Shown one piece after another: positions 1-8,343 of a DNA stretch of 64,000 nucleotides (its first letter is position 1; every line of letters starts with the position of its first letter). Below the pieces are notes generated by a model. The model saw only the letters and a program-made list of their open reading frames with translations, had not been told where the DNA came from and did not search any database. The stretch lies in the NCBI RefSeq assembly GCF_001277235.1, contig NZ_CP012266.1:4278001-4342000 (forward strand), written 5' to 3'. The translations under genes were made by a program, and so were the position numbers. This stretch comes from Cronobacter dublinensis subsp. dublinensis LMG 23823 (lineage in GTDB: Bacteria > Pseudomonadota > Gammaproteobacteria > Enterobacterales > Enterobacteriaceae).

Positions 1-602
1 GCACCACTAACCCTTACACCGGCGAACGTGAAGCGGGTAAATCCGGCATCGGCGCGGGCATCGGCTCCGTCGTCGGCGCGGGCGTCGGGGTGCTTTCTTC
101 CTCGAAAAAAGATCGCGGCAAAGGCGCGCTGATTGGCGCGGCGGCGGGCGCAGCGCTCGGCGGCGGCGTGGGATATTACATGGACGTGCAGGAAGCGAAG
201 CTGCGCCAGAAAATGCAGGGCACCGGCGTCAGCGTTACCCGCAGCGGCGATAACATCATCCTGAATATGCCGAATAACGTTACCTTCGACAGCAGCCAGG
301 CGAACCTGAAACCGGCAGGCGCCAACACCCTGACCGGCGTGGCGATGGTGCTGAAAGAGTACCCGAAAACCGCGGTGAATGTGGTGGGCTACACCGACAG
401 CACCGGCGGACAGGCGCTGAACATGAAACTGTCGCAGCAGCGCGCAGAGAGCGTGGCCAGCGCCCTTATTACCCAGGGCGTCGCCGCCAACCGTATCCGC
501 ACCAGCGGCATGGGCCCGGCGAACCCGGTTGCCAGCAACAGCACCGAAGAGGGTAAAGCACAGAACCGCCGCGTGGAAATCACGCTGAGTCCGTTACAGT
601 AA
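1..602 (+). CDS. yiaD: YiaD, OmpA-family outer-membrane lipoprotein (3' part)
   Basis: The reading frame is open from the first base, so the start, signal peptide and lipobox cysteine lie outside the window. The visible protein begins TTNPYTGEREAGKSG, runs through a glycine-rich segment (a likely membrane-spanning or glycine-zipper region), and ends in an OmpA-like peptidoglycan-binding domain. That domain shows NVTFDSS, GYTDSTGG, the LSQQRAESVASAL helix and NRRVEI. Family knowledge: YiaD is a stress-associated outer-membrane lipoprotein that anchors to peptidoglycan. In E. coli ghrB follows directly; here zinT and a sugar-acid operon lie in between. Identity is near certain from sequence. 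Confidence 0.95.
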   Translation, partial: TTNPYTGEREAGKSGIGAGIGSVVGAGVGVLSSSKKDRGKGALIGAAAGAALGGGVGYYMDVQEAKLRQKMQGTGVSVTRSGDNIILNMPNNVTFDSSQANLKPAGANTLTGVAMVLKEYPKTAVNVVGYTDSTGGQALNMKLSQQRAESVASALITQGVAANRIRTSGMGPANPVASNSTEEGKAQNRRVEITLSPLQ

Positions 603-608
603 CGGCCA

Positions 609-641
609 GCCGCCTCGCCGGAATATGCCCGGTGAGGCGGC
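609..641. terminator. Stem-loop between convergent yiaD and zinT
   Basis: A 13-bp stem (GCCGCCTCGCCGG pairing with CCGGTGAGGCGGC, one G-U pair) closes a 7-base loop just after the yiaD stop. There is no T-run on either side, so it may be an mRNA-stabilising hairpin or REP-like element instead of a classical Rho-independent terminator. Confidence 0.5.
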
Positions 642-649
642 ATCACACC

Positions 650-1288
650 TTAGTGGTGCAGCATTTCGTCGACGATCTGTGCTTTGCTGAGCTGATACGG
701 GTAGTAGGTCGGCCAGTTATCCATCTCTTTTAGCAACGCCTCCTGCGAGGTATTGCCCATATAGATATGAAAATGCGCGGACTGGCGCGGCGCGATCGTG
801 TGATCGCTGAATTGCACGAATTTCGGCGCTTTTGACGCGCTGTCGGTACATTCAAACAGGTAGCGCACGCCTTTTTTGCCCGAGACGTAATGCAGGATCT
901 TATAGCCGTTATATTTGTATTCACAGGCGTTCACGGTATCGCCCACGTGAAACTCCATCACGTTGTTTTCAATGCCAATCATCTCCACATTCGTGGCGTA
1001 GCCTTTTTTGTAATACGTGCGATATTCCTCGACGGTTTTGCCGCCTTCTTTCGCTTTCTTCGCCAGCACCGGGTCTAAATCGCCGCTTAAAAGATACGGA
1101 TAAATCGACTGCCAGACGCCGTCCCAGTTGCTGAGGGGGCGATCTTTGACGTCGTTATCGTTAAACACCCCTTCGCTGGCCTGTCGCTCCGCCTCGGTCA
1201 ACGGCGTGCCGTGATGATGCCCGTGGGCCACGCTTTGGGTGCTGGTCAGCACAAGCCCCATTCCCAGTAATAAGGCTAACGTTTTCAT
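650..1288 (-). CDS. zinT: ZinT periplasmic zinc/cadmium-binding protein
   Basis: A 212-residue protein that binds Zn2+ (and Cd2+) in the periplasm and helps deliver zinc to the ZnuABC importer. A signal peptide is followed by the metal-binding run HGHHHG. The lipocalin-like body contains IYPYLLSGDLDPVL, and histidines in SAHFHIY near the C-terminus complete the usual metal site. The ATG at 1288 was chosen because an AGGAG lies 10 bases upstream; the in-frame GTG at 1297 would almost touch that ribosome binding site. It converges on yiaD. A Zur-like palindrome lies about 45 bases upstream, consistent with induction by zinc starvation. Confidence 0.95.
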   Translation of the reverse strand: MKTLALLLGMGLVLTSTQSVAHGHHHGTPLTEAERQASEGVFNDNDVKDRPLSNWDGVWQSIYPYLLSGDLDPVLAKKAKEGGKTVEEYRTYYKKGYATNVEMIGIENNVMEFHVGDTVNACEYKYNGYKILHYVSGKKGVRYLFECTDSASKAPKFVQFSDHTIAPRQSAHFHIYMGNTSQEALLKEMDNWPTYYPYQLSKAQIVDEMLHH

Positions 1289-1324
1289 TACTCTCACTCT
1301 CCTGTGTCATCGGCGGTCATGAAT

Positions 1325-1344
1325 TGATACGTTATAACATAATT
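1325..1344 (-). promoter_or_regulatory. Candidate Zur operator upstream of zinT
   Basis: The palindromic core GTTATAAC lies in an AT-rich imperfect inverted repeat (TGATACGTTATAACATAATT). Enterobacterial Zur boxes share a GTTATA-type half-site and zinT is a known Zur target. Only the core is symmetric, so this is a fair candidate rather than a firm site. Confidence 0.5.
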
Positions 1345-1498
1345 AAAAATAACGCGACAACTCGTGATACCGCCCGACGCCATCAGGCGCGATAATGCAT
1401 GACCGGGTGAACGCCTGCTTTACGGCGGCTACCCAAATCATCTAATAATAAAAACAGTCACCTGCCCCACCGGCGTTGTAGCCTGAGAAGGAAGTCTC

Positions 1499-2518
1499 AT
1501 GACCCCAAAAGCGTCCCGCCCGACCATCAGCGACGTCGCACGCGCCGCGAAAACCGGTAAAACCAGCGTCTCCCGCTACCTGAACGGCGAGAAACATTTG
1601 CTTTCCGCCGATCTTCTGGCGCGTATCGAACAGGCTATCGCGCAGCTCGACTATCGCCCGAGCCAGATGGCGCGCGGCCTGAAACGCGGCCGCACCCGGC
1701 TTATTGGCCTTATCATCGCCGATATCACCAACCCCTATTCGGTTAACGTCTTAAGCGGCATCGAGGCCGCGTGCCGCGACAAAGGCTTCACGCCGCTGGT
1801 CTGTAACACCAATAATGAGCTCGATCAGGAGCTGCATTATCTCGATTTGCTGCGCAGCTATCAGGTGGAAGGGATTGTGGTAAACGCGGTGGGCATGCGC
1901 GAAGAAGGGCTGAACCGGCTGCAACAGTCGGCGCTGCCAATGGTGCTTATCGACCGTAAAATCCCGGATTTCGCCTGCGACGTGGTCGGGCTCGACAACA
2001 CGCAGGCGGCCACCACCGCCACGGAACACCTTATTGAGCAGGGCTTTGAAGCGCTGCTGTTTTTAAGCGAGCCGCTCGGCACGGTTAACACGCGACGCGA
2101 GCGTCTGACCGCCTTTCGCGCCGCCGCCGCGCGCTATCCCGGCGTGGTGGCGGAGAACGCCGAAACGCCGCTGCATGAGGCGGACCATCTCGACAACACG
2201 CTGCGCCACTTCCACACCCGCTATCGCGGCATGCGCAAAGCGGTGATCTCCGCCAACGGCGCGCTGACGCTGCAGGTGGCGCGTTCGCTTAAACGCATCG
2301 GGCTCAACTGGGGCGCGGATATTGGCCTGCTCGGCTTTGACGAGCTGGAGTGGGCGGAACTCGCGGGCGTGGGCATCACGACGCTGAAGCAGCCGACCTG
2401 GCAGATTGGCTACGCCGCGCTGGAGCAGGTGGTGAGACGCATCGAGGGACAATCGCAGGCGGTGCGGGAACAGGTTTTCTCCGGCGAGTTGATCGTACGC
2501 GGCTCGACGGCGCGATAA
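1499..2518 (+). CDS. ptxS: LacI-family repressor, PtxS type (2-ketogluconate)
   Basis: A 339-residue LacI/GalR regulator. The N-terminal helix-turn-helix reads TISDVARAAKTGKTSVSRYLNGE, followed by a hinge helix (YRPSQMARGLKRGRT) that inserts into the DNA minor groove, then a periplasmic-binding-protein-like effector domain (LIIADITNPYSVNVLSGIE; LLGFDELEWAEL). It precedes kguEKTD in the same direction, as PtxS does in Pseudomonas, where it is released from DNA by 2-ketogluconate. GAAGGAAG precedes the ATG. A perfect operator-like palindrome sits between this gene and kguE. Family call is certain; the PtxS assignment rests mainly on context and N-terminal motif. Confidence 0.85.
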   Translation: MTPKASRPTISDVARAAKTGKTSVSRYLNGEKHLLSADLLARIEQAIAQLDYRPSQMARGLKRGRTRLIGLIIADITNPYSVNVLSGIEAACRDKGFTPLVCNTNNELDQELHYLDLLRSYQVEGIVVNAVGMREEGLNRLQQSALPMVLIDRKIPDFACDVVGLDNTQAATTATEHLIEQGFEALLFLSEPLGTVNTRRERLTAFRAAAARYPGVVAENAETPLHEADHLDNTLRHFHTRYRGMRKAVISANGALTLQVARSLKRIGLNWGADIGLLGFDELEWAELAGVGITTLKQPTWQIGYAALEQVVRRIEGQSQAVREQVFSGELIVRGSTAR

Positions 2519-2567
2519 TCGACGGTTCGTGACCCCGATCATAAATTCGCCATCCTGGACTTCTCTT

Positions 2568-2581
2568 TGGAACCGGTTCCA
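2568..2581 (+). promoter_or_regulatory. PtxS/LacI-type operator in the kguE promoter
   Basis: TGGAACCGGTTCCA is a perfect 14-bp palindrome with the central CG typical of LacI-family operators. It differs from the Pseudomonas PtxS site TGAAACCGGTTTCA by one symmetric change. It overlaps a possible -35 (TTGGAA, 2567-2572), with TAATAA 16 bases downstream (2589-2594) as -10, so a bound repressor would block RNA polymerase. Confidence 0.75.
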
Positions 2582-2630
2582 TCTAGCGTAATAACTATGT
2601 TATTCAGATGTAACCACTCCGGAGAAGTTA

Positions 2631-3380
2631 ATGGAGAGAGAAATTATCGTCGTCACCGCCGCTTACGGTAACGACAAAGTCAAAGCGCTCGGCGGCCAGC
2701 AGGCTTTACTGCCGATCATCGCCGAAGCGGGCGCCGATGGCGTGGAAATTCGCCGCGAACTGCTTGAGCCCGCCGAACTCGACGCGCTGCCCACGCTGGC
2801 GCAGGCCATTGCTAACCATCAGCTGAAAGCCTGCTACTCAGCGCCAGAGCCGCTGTTTGAGCACGACGGCAAAATCAACGCGCGCCTGCCCGCGCTGCTT
2901 GCCGAAGCGCATGAACTCAACGCCCGCTGGCTTAAGCTCTCGCTCGGACATTTCAGCCACCCGCATCAGGCCGAGCCGCTCGCCGCGCTGCTGGCGCTCA
3001 GTGACGTGGCGCTGGTCGTGGAAAACGATCAGACCGAATGCGGTCGCCTTGAACCCATGCGCCGTTTCCTCGCCGCCAGCAAAACGCTCAACCTGCCTGT
3101 CCGCCTGACGTTCGATATGGCCAACTGGCTGTGGGTGGATGATGTACCAGAAGACGCCGCCCGCGCGCTCCGCGCAGGTGTGAGCTATATCCATGTGAAG
3201 GCCGCGACGGCGCATCATTACCATTACCGCGCCATTGCGCTCGATGACGCTGACGCGCGCTGGCGCACATTGCTGGAAATGCTGCCGTCAGACGCGCCGC
3301 GCGGGATTGAGTTTCCGCTGGAAGGGCGCGACTTAGCCGCCGTGACCCGCCACTACGTCAACCTGCTGCGCGAGGAGTGA
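2631..3380 (+). CDS. kguE: KguE, sugar phosphate isomerase/epimerase-like TIM-barrel protein
   Basis: A 249-residue TIM-barrel protein of the xylose-isomerase-like superfamily. Metal-site-type strands are visible: GADGVEIRRE, LVVENDQTE, LTFDMANW and SYIHVKAA. First structural gene of the ptxS-kguEKTD cluster for 2-ketogluconate use. In Pseudomonas the KguE step is not firmly defined, so the exact reaction is open. A GGAG ribosome binding site precedes the ATG. The stop codon is two bases from the start of kguK, and kguK's Shine-Dalgarno lies inside the kguE end, which suggests coupled translation. Confidence 0.8.
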   Translation: MEREIIVVTAAYGNDKVKALGGQQALLPIIAEAGADGVEIRRELLEPAELDALPTLAQAIANHQLKACYSAPEPLFEHDGKINARLPALLAEAHELNARWLKLSLGHFSHPHQAEPLAALLALSDVALVVENDQTECGRLEPMRRFLAASKTLNLPVRLTFDMANWLWVDDVPEDAARALRAGVSYIHVKAATAHHYHYRAIALDDADARWRTLLEMLPSDAPRGIEFPLEGRDLAAVTRHYVNLLREE

Positions 3381-3382
3381 AC

Positions 3383-4321
3383 ATGGAACAGCCCCTGGAT
3401 GTGATTACGATCGGTGAGGCGATGGCGATGTTCGTCGCGACCGAGCCTGGCGCTCTTTCGCAGGTCGAACACTTTTTCAAACGCGTGGCCGGTGCAGAGC
3501 TGAACGTCGCTACCGGCCTTGCGCGCCTGGGCTTGCAGGTGAGCTGGGTGAGCCGCGTCGGCAATGATTCCTTTGGCCGCTTCGTACTGGATCAGCTGAA
3601 AAAAGAGGGCATCGCCACCCGCGGCGTGACCATCGATGACCGTTTCCCGACCGGCTTTCAGCTGAAATCGAAAGTGACAGATGGAACCGATCCCAGCGTG
3701 GAATATTTCCGCAAGGGTTCCGCCGCCAGCCATCTGAGCACCGAAGATTTTAACGCGCCGCTGTTTTACAGCGCCCGTCACTTACACCTGAGCGGCGTGG
3801 CGGCGGCGCTTTCCGGCACCTCTTACGAGCTGCTGGATCACGCAGCGCGCGCCATGAAAGCCCAGGGCAAGACGCTCTCCTTCGATCCGAACCTGCGCCC
3901 GGTGCTGTGGAAAAGCGAGGCGGAGATGGTCGAGAAGCTAAACCACCTCGCCGGTATGGCGGACTGGGTGCTGCCGGGCCTGAAAGAGGGCCAGATCCTG
4001 ACCGGCCAGCAGAGCCCGGAAGGCATCGCCGATTTCTACCTGACGCGCGGCGTGAAAGCCGTCGTGATTAAGACCGGCGCCGACGGCGCGTGGTATCAGA
4101 CGGCAAGCGGCGAACAGGGCACGGCCGCCGCCGTGAAAGTAGACAACGTAGTCGATACGGTCGGCGCAGGCGACGGCTTTGCGGTGGGCGTGATTAGCGC
4201 CCTGCTGGAAGGCAAGACGCTGCATCAGGCCGCGACGCGCGGCAACAGGATTGGCGCGCTGGCCATTCAGGTGCAGGGCGACAGCGAAGGCCTGCCGACC
4301 CGCGCGCAGCTGGACGAATAA
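3383..4321 (+). CDS. kguK: KguK, 2-ketogluconate kinase (PfkB family)
   Basis: A 312-residue ribokinase/PfkB-type sugar kinase, similar to KdgK. The N-terminus reads DVITIGEAMAMF, the middle FDPNLRP, and the C-terminal PfkB signature is DTVGAGDGFAVG with the catalytic aspartate about residue 264. It should phosphorylate 2-ketogluconate at C6 using ATP; 2-keto-3-deoxygluconate is an alternative substrate for the fold. The ATG at 3383 follows GAGGAG with proper spacing; the GTG six bases upstream overlaps that ribosome binding site and was rejected. The substrate is inferred from the operon partners (transporter and 2-keto-6-phosphogluconate reductase). Confidence 0.85.
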   Translation: MEQPLDVITIGEAMAMFVATEPGALSQVEHFFKRVAGAELNVATGLARLGLQVSWVSRVGNDSFGRFVLDQLKKEGIATRGVTIDDRFPTGFQLKSKVTDGTDPSVEYFRKGSAASHLSTEDFNAPLFYSARHLHLSGVAAALSGTSYELLDHAARAMKAQGKTLSFDPNLRPVLWKSEAEMVEKLNHLAGMADWVLPGLKEGQILTGQQSPEGIADFYLTRGVKAVVIKTGADGAWYQTASGEQGTAAAVKVDNVVDTVGAGDGFAVGVISALLEGKTLHQAATRGNRIGALAIQVQGDSEGLPTRAQLDE

Positions 4322-4409
4322 AAGCTTCATCCCTGAACAGACAGTATTAACAGCGTCCGTCGTTCCCTACACCGACGAGGCGCCCCACCTCAACCACAGA
4401 GGGCATACG

Positions 4410-5690
4410 ATGAAAAGTCCGACTAACGCTCCAAAACGCTGGTGGTACATCATGCCGATCGTGTTTATCACGTACAGCCTGGCGTACCTCGACCGCGCAA
4501 ACTTCAGCTTCGCCTCGGCGGCGGGCATCAATGACGATCTCGGCATCACCAAAGGCATCTCATCGCTGCTCGGCGCCCTTTTTTTTCTGGGGTATTTCTT
4601 CTTCCAGATCCCCGGCGCGATTTATGCCGAGCGCCGTAGCGTGCGCAAACTCATTTTCATCTGTCTGATCCTGTGGGGCGGCTGCGCCTCGCTGACCGGC
4701 GTAGTCAGTAATATCCCAATGCTGGCGGCAATTCGCTTTATCCTCGGCGTGGTGGAGGCGGCCGTGATGCCCGCCATGCTGATTTACATCAGCAACTGGT
4801 TCACAAAATCCGAACGCTCGCGCGCCAACACCTTTCTGATCCTCGGCAACCCGGTCACAGTGCTGTGGATGTCGGTGGTGTCGGGCTATCTGATCCAGGC
4901 ATTCGGCTGGCGCGAAATGTTCATCATCGAAGGGGTGCCCGCGGTTATCTGGGCTTTCTGCTGGTGGATGCTGGTGAAAGACAAACCGACCCAGGTGAAA
5001 TGGCTGGCGGATGACGAAAAAGCGGCGCTTCAGGCGCAGCTGAATAAAGAGCAGGAAGGCATCAAGGCCGTGAGAAACTACAGCGAAGCCTTCCGCTCGC
5101 GTAACGTTATCCTGCTGTGCGCGCAATATTTCGCGTGGAGCATCGGCGTTTACGGGTTTGTGCTGTGGCTGCCGTCGATTATCCGCAGCGGCAGCGAAAA
5201 CATGGGCATGGTGGAAGTGGGCTGGCTCTCCGCCGTGCCGTATCTGGCCGCCACCATCGCGATGATTATCGTCTCCTGGGCCTCCGATAAAATGCAGAAC
5301 CGCAAACTGTTCGTCTGGCCGCTGCTGCTGATTGGCGGGCTGGCGTTTATCGGCTCCTGGGCGCTCGGCGCGAACCACTTCTGGGCGTCCTATACGCTGC
5401 TGGTGATTGCCGGCGCGGCGATGTACGCCCCGTATGGCCCGTTCTTTGCGATAATCCCGGAAATGTTGCCGAAGAACGTGGCAGGCGGCGCGATGGCGCT
5501 AATCAACAGCATGGGCGCGCTCGGCTCGTTCGTGGGCTCGTGGGTGGTCGGCTATCTTAACGGCGCGACCGGCAACCCGTCTGCGTCATACATTTTTATG
5601 GGGGTGGCGCTTTTCGCCTCCGTGTGGCTCACTTTAATTGTCAAACCGACCGCCAGCCAGGCGCTGCCGGTGGGGGCGCGCCACGCGTAA
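4410..5690 (+). CDS. kguT: KguT, 2-ketogluconate/sugar-acid MFS transporter
   Basis: A 426-residue major facilitator of the anion:cation symporter (phthalate permease/GudP) type. About 12 membrane segments are visible, with the family loop AYLDRANFSFA after the first helix and RRSVRKL between helices 2 and 3. It is the proton-coupled importer expected to bring 2-ketogluconate across the inner membrane. The start at 4410 (MKSPTNAPKRWW) gives a normal short cytoplasmic N-terminus; a longer open frame upstream overlaps kguK and is not credible. The third structural gene of the operon, between the kinase and the reductase. Confidence 0.88.
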   Translation: MKSPTNAPKRWWYIMPIVFITYSLAYLDRANFSFASAAGINDDLGITKGISSLLGALFFLGYFFFQIPGAIYAERRSVRKLIFICLILWGGCASLTGVVSNIPMLAAIRFILGVVEAAVMPAMLIYISNWFTKSERSRANTFLILGNPVTVLWMSVVSGYLIQAFGWREMFIIEGVPAVIWAFCWWMLVKDKPTQVKWLADDEKAALQAQLNKEQEGIKAVRNYSEAFRSRNVILLCAQYFAWSIGVYGFVLWLPSIIRSGSENMGMVEVGWLSAVPYLAATIAMIIVSWASDKMQNRKLFVWPLLLIGGLAFIGSWALGANHFWASYTLLVIAGAAMYAPYGPFFAIIPEMLPKNVAGGAMALINSMGALGSFVGSWVVGYLNGATGNPSASYIFMGVALFASVWLTLIVKPTASQALPVGARHA

Positions 5691-5759
5691 CACGCAGCGG
5701 GCGGCGTAAGGCCGTCCGCTTGTCTATTCTTTCTCTTTTGTTCAACGCTGGAGACCTGC

Positions 5760-6737
5760 ATGAAGCCGTCCGTCATTCTCTACAAATCCCTGCCCGACGA
5801 TTTGCTTGCCCGCCTGGATAGCCATTTCAACGTGACCCGGGTGTCAGACCTGAGCCCGGAGACCGTCGCGGCGCACGCCGATGCCTTTAGCCAGGCGCAG
5901 GGGCTGCTGGGCTCCAGCGAAAAAGTGGATGCGGCGTTGCTTGAGAACATGCCCAACCTGCGCGCCGCCTCGACGGTGTCGGTGGGCTATGACAATTTCG
6001 ATGTGGACGCGCTGAATGCAAAACAGATAGCGCTGATGCACACGCCCACCGTGCTCACCGAAACGGTCGCCGACACGCTGATGACGCTGGTGCTGACCAC
6101 CGCGCGACGCGCGCTGGAAGTGGCCGAGCGGGTGAAAGCCGGCGAGTGGACCGGCAGCATCGGCCCGGACTGGTTCGGCACCGATGTGCATCACAAAACG
6201 CTCGGCATCGTCGGCATGGGCCGTATTGGCCTCGCCCTGGCGCAGCGCGCGCATTTCGGCTTTAACATGCCGATTCTCTATAACGCGCGCCGCCATCACA
6301 GCGAGGCGGAGGAGCGCTTTAACGCGCGCTATTGCGATATCGACACGCTGCTGGCGGAGTCAGATTTCGTCTGCGTTATTCTGCCGCTGACCGACGAGAC
6401 GCATCATATGATTGGCGCAGAGCAGTTCCGCAAAATGAAAAAATCCGCCATTTTCATCAACGCGGGTCGCGGCCCGGTGGTGGATGAGCAGGCGCTGATT
6501 GCGGCGCTGCAACGCGGTGATATTCACGCGGCGGGCCTTGATGTGTTTGAACAGGAGCCGCTGGCGAAAGACTCGCCGCTGCTGTCGCTGAAGAACGTGG
6601 TGGCGCTGCCGCACATCGGCTCCGCCACCCATGAGACGCGCTACAACATGGCTGCCTGCGCGGTGGATAATCTCATCAACGCGCTGAACGGCGACGTGTC
6701 GCAGAATTGTGTGAATCCGCAGGTCGTTAAGAAATAA
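5760..6737 (+). CDS. ghrB: GhrB/KguD, 2-ketoacid (2-keto-6-phosphogluconate) reductase
   Basis: A 325-residue D-2-hydroxyacid dehydrogenase. The Rossmann motif GIVGMGRIGLALA precedes the catalytic Arg-Glu-His set in NAGRGPVVDE, DVFEQEPL and LPHIGSATHETR. In E. coli the orthologue (ghrB, tkrA) reduces glyoxylate, hydroxypyruvate and 2-ketogluconate with NADPH. Here it is the last gene of a ptxS-kguEKTD cluster, where KguD reduces 2-keto-6-phosphogluconate to 6-phosphogluconate. Position before yiaF is exactly that of E. coli ghrB, so both names describe the same gene. A strong stem-loop terminator follows. Confidence 0.93.
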   Translation: MKPSVILYKSLPDDLLARLDSHFNVTRVSDLSPETVAAHADAFSQAQGLLGSSEKVDAALLENMPNLRAASTVSVGYDNFDVDALNAKQIALMHTPTVLTETVADTLMTLVLTTARRALEVAERVKAGEWTGSIGPDWFGTDVHHKTLGIVGMGRIGLALAQRAHFGFNMPILYNARRHHSEAEERFNARYCDIDTLLAESDFVCVILPLTDETHHMIGAEQFRKMKKSAIFINAGRGPVVDEQALIAALQRGDIHAAGLDVFEQEPLAKDSPLLSLKNVVALPHIGSATHETRYNMAACAVDNLINALNGDVSQNCVNPQVVKK

Positions 6738-6755
6738 ACGGTCGGGAAGAAATAA

Positions 6756-6782
6756 AAAACGGCTCGTAAGAGCCGTTTTTTT
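6756..6782. terminator. Bidirectional terminator between ghrB and yiaF
   Basis: AAAACGGCTC-GTAA-GAGCCGTTTT forms a 10-bp stem with a 4-base loop, an A-run on the left and a T-run on the right. It can end transcripts from both convergent genes. Confidence 0.9.
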
Positions 6783-7493
6783 TCACTGCATCGCGTTGGT
6801 CGCGGTGGTGTAAGCCTGGGTGAAGGCCTTATGTTGCTCGGCGAGCGGCCCAATCAGCGCGTTATACTGGCTGGCCTGCTGCGAGGTCGGGAACTGAATG
6901 CCGTTCGCGGCAAAACCGACCTGCGTGCCCTGCTGGGCAATGAAGTCGCCAACCTGCACCAGCTGTTGGGTGAACGTCTGCGCGGCGGGGATCAGCGGCT
7001 GCAGCGCGTTGGCCGGGTCCGTCACTACTTTCTCATACGCTTTATCAAACACCGGCTTCAGATCGTCCGCCTGCTTCAGCGAAGAACGGGAGCTGTCGGC
7101 CTGCATTTTCGCGTTCTGCAACTGCTGGCTCATGACGCCCAGCGAACCGTTCGCCTGGCGCAGCGCCTCGCGCTGGGTCATATAATCCTGCGGCACGCGA
7201 ATGCTGTTTACGCTATCCACTACCGGGCGGATGCCGGCGTCCATCGCCTGGTTCACCTGCTGAGAGTAGCTGTAAAGGATGGCATAGTCGGATACGAACG
7301 GACCGAACTGTTTTTTCTGATCGGCGGTCAGCGTCGGCAGACGTTCGCCGCTACGCATCACCGTGTTTTGCAGGAAATCGACGAACGCTTTGCGCTGGTC
7401 GCCCTCTTTATCAAAACACCCGCTCAGGCTGAATACCATTAACAACGCCGCCAGCGGCGCGAACCAGCGAGAGCAGGACTTACCTGTCGCCAT
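6783..7493 (-). CDS. yiaF: YiaF, DUF3053 family lipoprotein
   Basis: A 236-residue predicted lipoprotein. The signal peptide ends in the lipobox LSGC, followed by DKEGDQRKAFVDFLQNTV and a mostly helical, glutamine-rich body. The ATG at 7493 was chosen because AAAGGAGC lies about 7 bases upstream and the length matches the E. coli protein; two in-frame upstream starts lack such a site. Function is unknown in the family; it is probably anchored at the envelope. Position between ghrB and yiaG is conserved. Confidence 0.92.
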   Translation of the reverse strand: MATGKSCSRWFAPLAALLMVFSLSGCFDKEGDQRKAFVDFLQNTVMRSGERLPTLTADQKKQFGPFVSDYAILYSYSQQVNQAMDAGIRPVVDSVNSIRVPQDYMTQREALRQANGSLGVMSQQLQNAKMQADSSRSSLKQADDLKPVFDKAYEKVVTDPANALQPLIPAAQTFTQQLVQVGDFIAQQGTQVGFAANGIQFPTSQQASQYNALIGPLAEQHKAFTQAYTTATNAMQ

Positions 7494-7908
7494 TTTTTTG
7501 CTCCTTTCACTCATCAACGCGCACACCACTGCCAGTGTGCTTCAACGCCCACAAGAATAGTTCAGACGCGTCGCGCAGGATACCCTTTATTGCGCTGCGC
7601 AAGCGATTATGCAAAGGCCCGAGCGGCAGCTTCAGCGTGAGGCGTGTCGAAGAACCTTGTCGATGCGATCCCGTCCAGGCCACCAGCGATCGATTATGAT
7701 CCTTTACAAAAATATACTCGTGCTCAGAACAATCTGAATATCAGTCAGTTAGCACGCTATTTTTCACCAGCGAGCCGGTAAATGCGCGGCTGGCAATCGA
7801 GCGGGCGCAACATTCTCATCTCACCCGCCCGCAGGTTATTTTTTCCGGACTATGATTAAGAAGCTTCTTAGTTGTTCACGATCCCGCTGTGTGATTTAGG
7901 AGTCCAAA
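7494..7908. other. yiaF-yiaG divergent intergenic region
   Basis: About 415 bases separate the divergent yiaF and yiaG. No coding frame is convincing. The region must carry both promoters. A perfect palindrome near 7857-7870 is listed separately; the remainder shows no repeat or RNA gene I recognise. Confidence 0.6.
7857..7870 (+). promoter_or_regulatory. Perfect 14-bp palindrome upstream of yiaG
   Basis: TAAGAAGCTTCTTA lies 39 bases before the yiaG start. YiaG is a small helix-turn-helix protein related to HigA-type antitoxins, which often repress their own promoter, so this may be its operator. That role is inferred only from position and symmetry. Confidence 0.4.
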
Positions 7909-8202
7909 ATGGAATCTAAAGACCCTATGTTTGAGTTGCTCAGCAGCCTCGAACAAATTGTATTTAAAAAAGATGTCGCCGAAACGGTTACCCTGCCGCA
8001 GAAACCCAATGCGTTTTCAGAATTTGAACTGTTACGCAAAAAAACGGGCCTTAAAACAGACGACCTGGCGCGTGTAATGGGTGTCAGTGTCGCGATGGTT
8101 AAAGAGTGGGAATCGCGCCGCGTGAAACCCTCCAGCACCGAACTGCAGCTGATGCGCCTGATTCAGGCGAATCCCATGCTCAGTAAACAACTCATGGAAT
8201 AA
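7909..8202 (+). CDS. yiaG: YiaG, XRE/HigA-like transcriptional regulator
   Basis: A 97-residue DNA-binding protein. The helix-turn-helix spans roughly residues 50-85: FELLRKKTGLKTDDLARVMGVSVAMVKEWESRRVKPSS. This resembles HigA2-type antitoxins, but no toxin gene is adjacent in the same direction, so it is an orphan regulator as in E. coli. TTTAGGAG precedes the ATG. Its position between yiaF and the hok-glyS segment matches E. coli; the cspA gene that lies just downstream in E. coli is missing here. Confidence 0.92.
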   Translation: MESKDPMFELLSSLEQIVFKKDVAETVTLPQKPNAFSEFELLRKKTGLKTDDLARVMGVSVAMVKEWESRRVKPSSTELQLMRLIQANPMLSKQLME

Positions 8203-8236
8203 ACCGGTAGTCAGAGTACTTTTTTTCGCAAACAAA

Positions 8237-8265
8237 ACGCCCCCGCAAAAGCGGGGGCGTTGCTT
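8237..8265. terminator. Bidirectional terminator between yiaG and hok
   Basis: ACGCCCCCGC-AAAA-GCGGGGGCGT is a perfect 10-bp GC-rich stem with a 4-base loop, followed by TGCTTTT on the plus strand and by TTTTG on the minus strand. It can serve both converging transcripts. Confidence 0.88.
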
Positions 8266-8343
8266 TTCGGAATAAATTTGGGTGCCTCCAGGCGCGCCCA
8301 ACATGCTGACCGTTGGGTGGGGGATCGCTCCCCCCTCCAAAGG

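Noticed and set aside
3377..3382. GTG start for kguK
   Set aside because: It overlaps the kguE stop and the ribosome binding site for the ATG at 3383, which has correct spacing.
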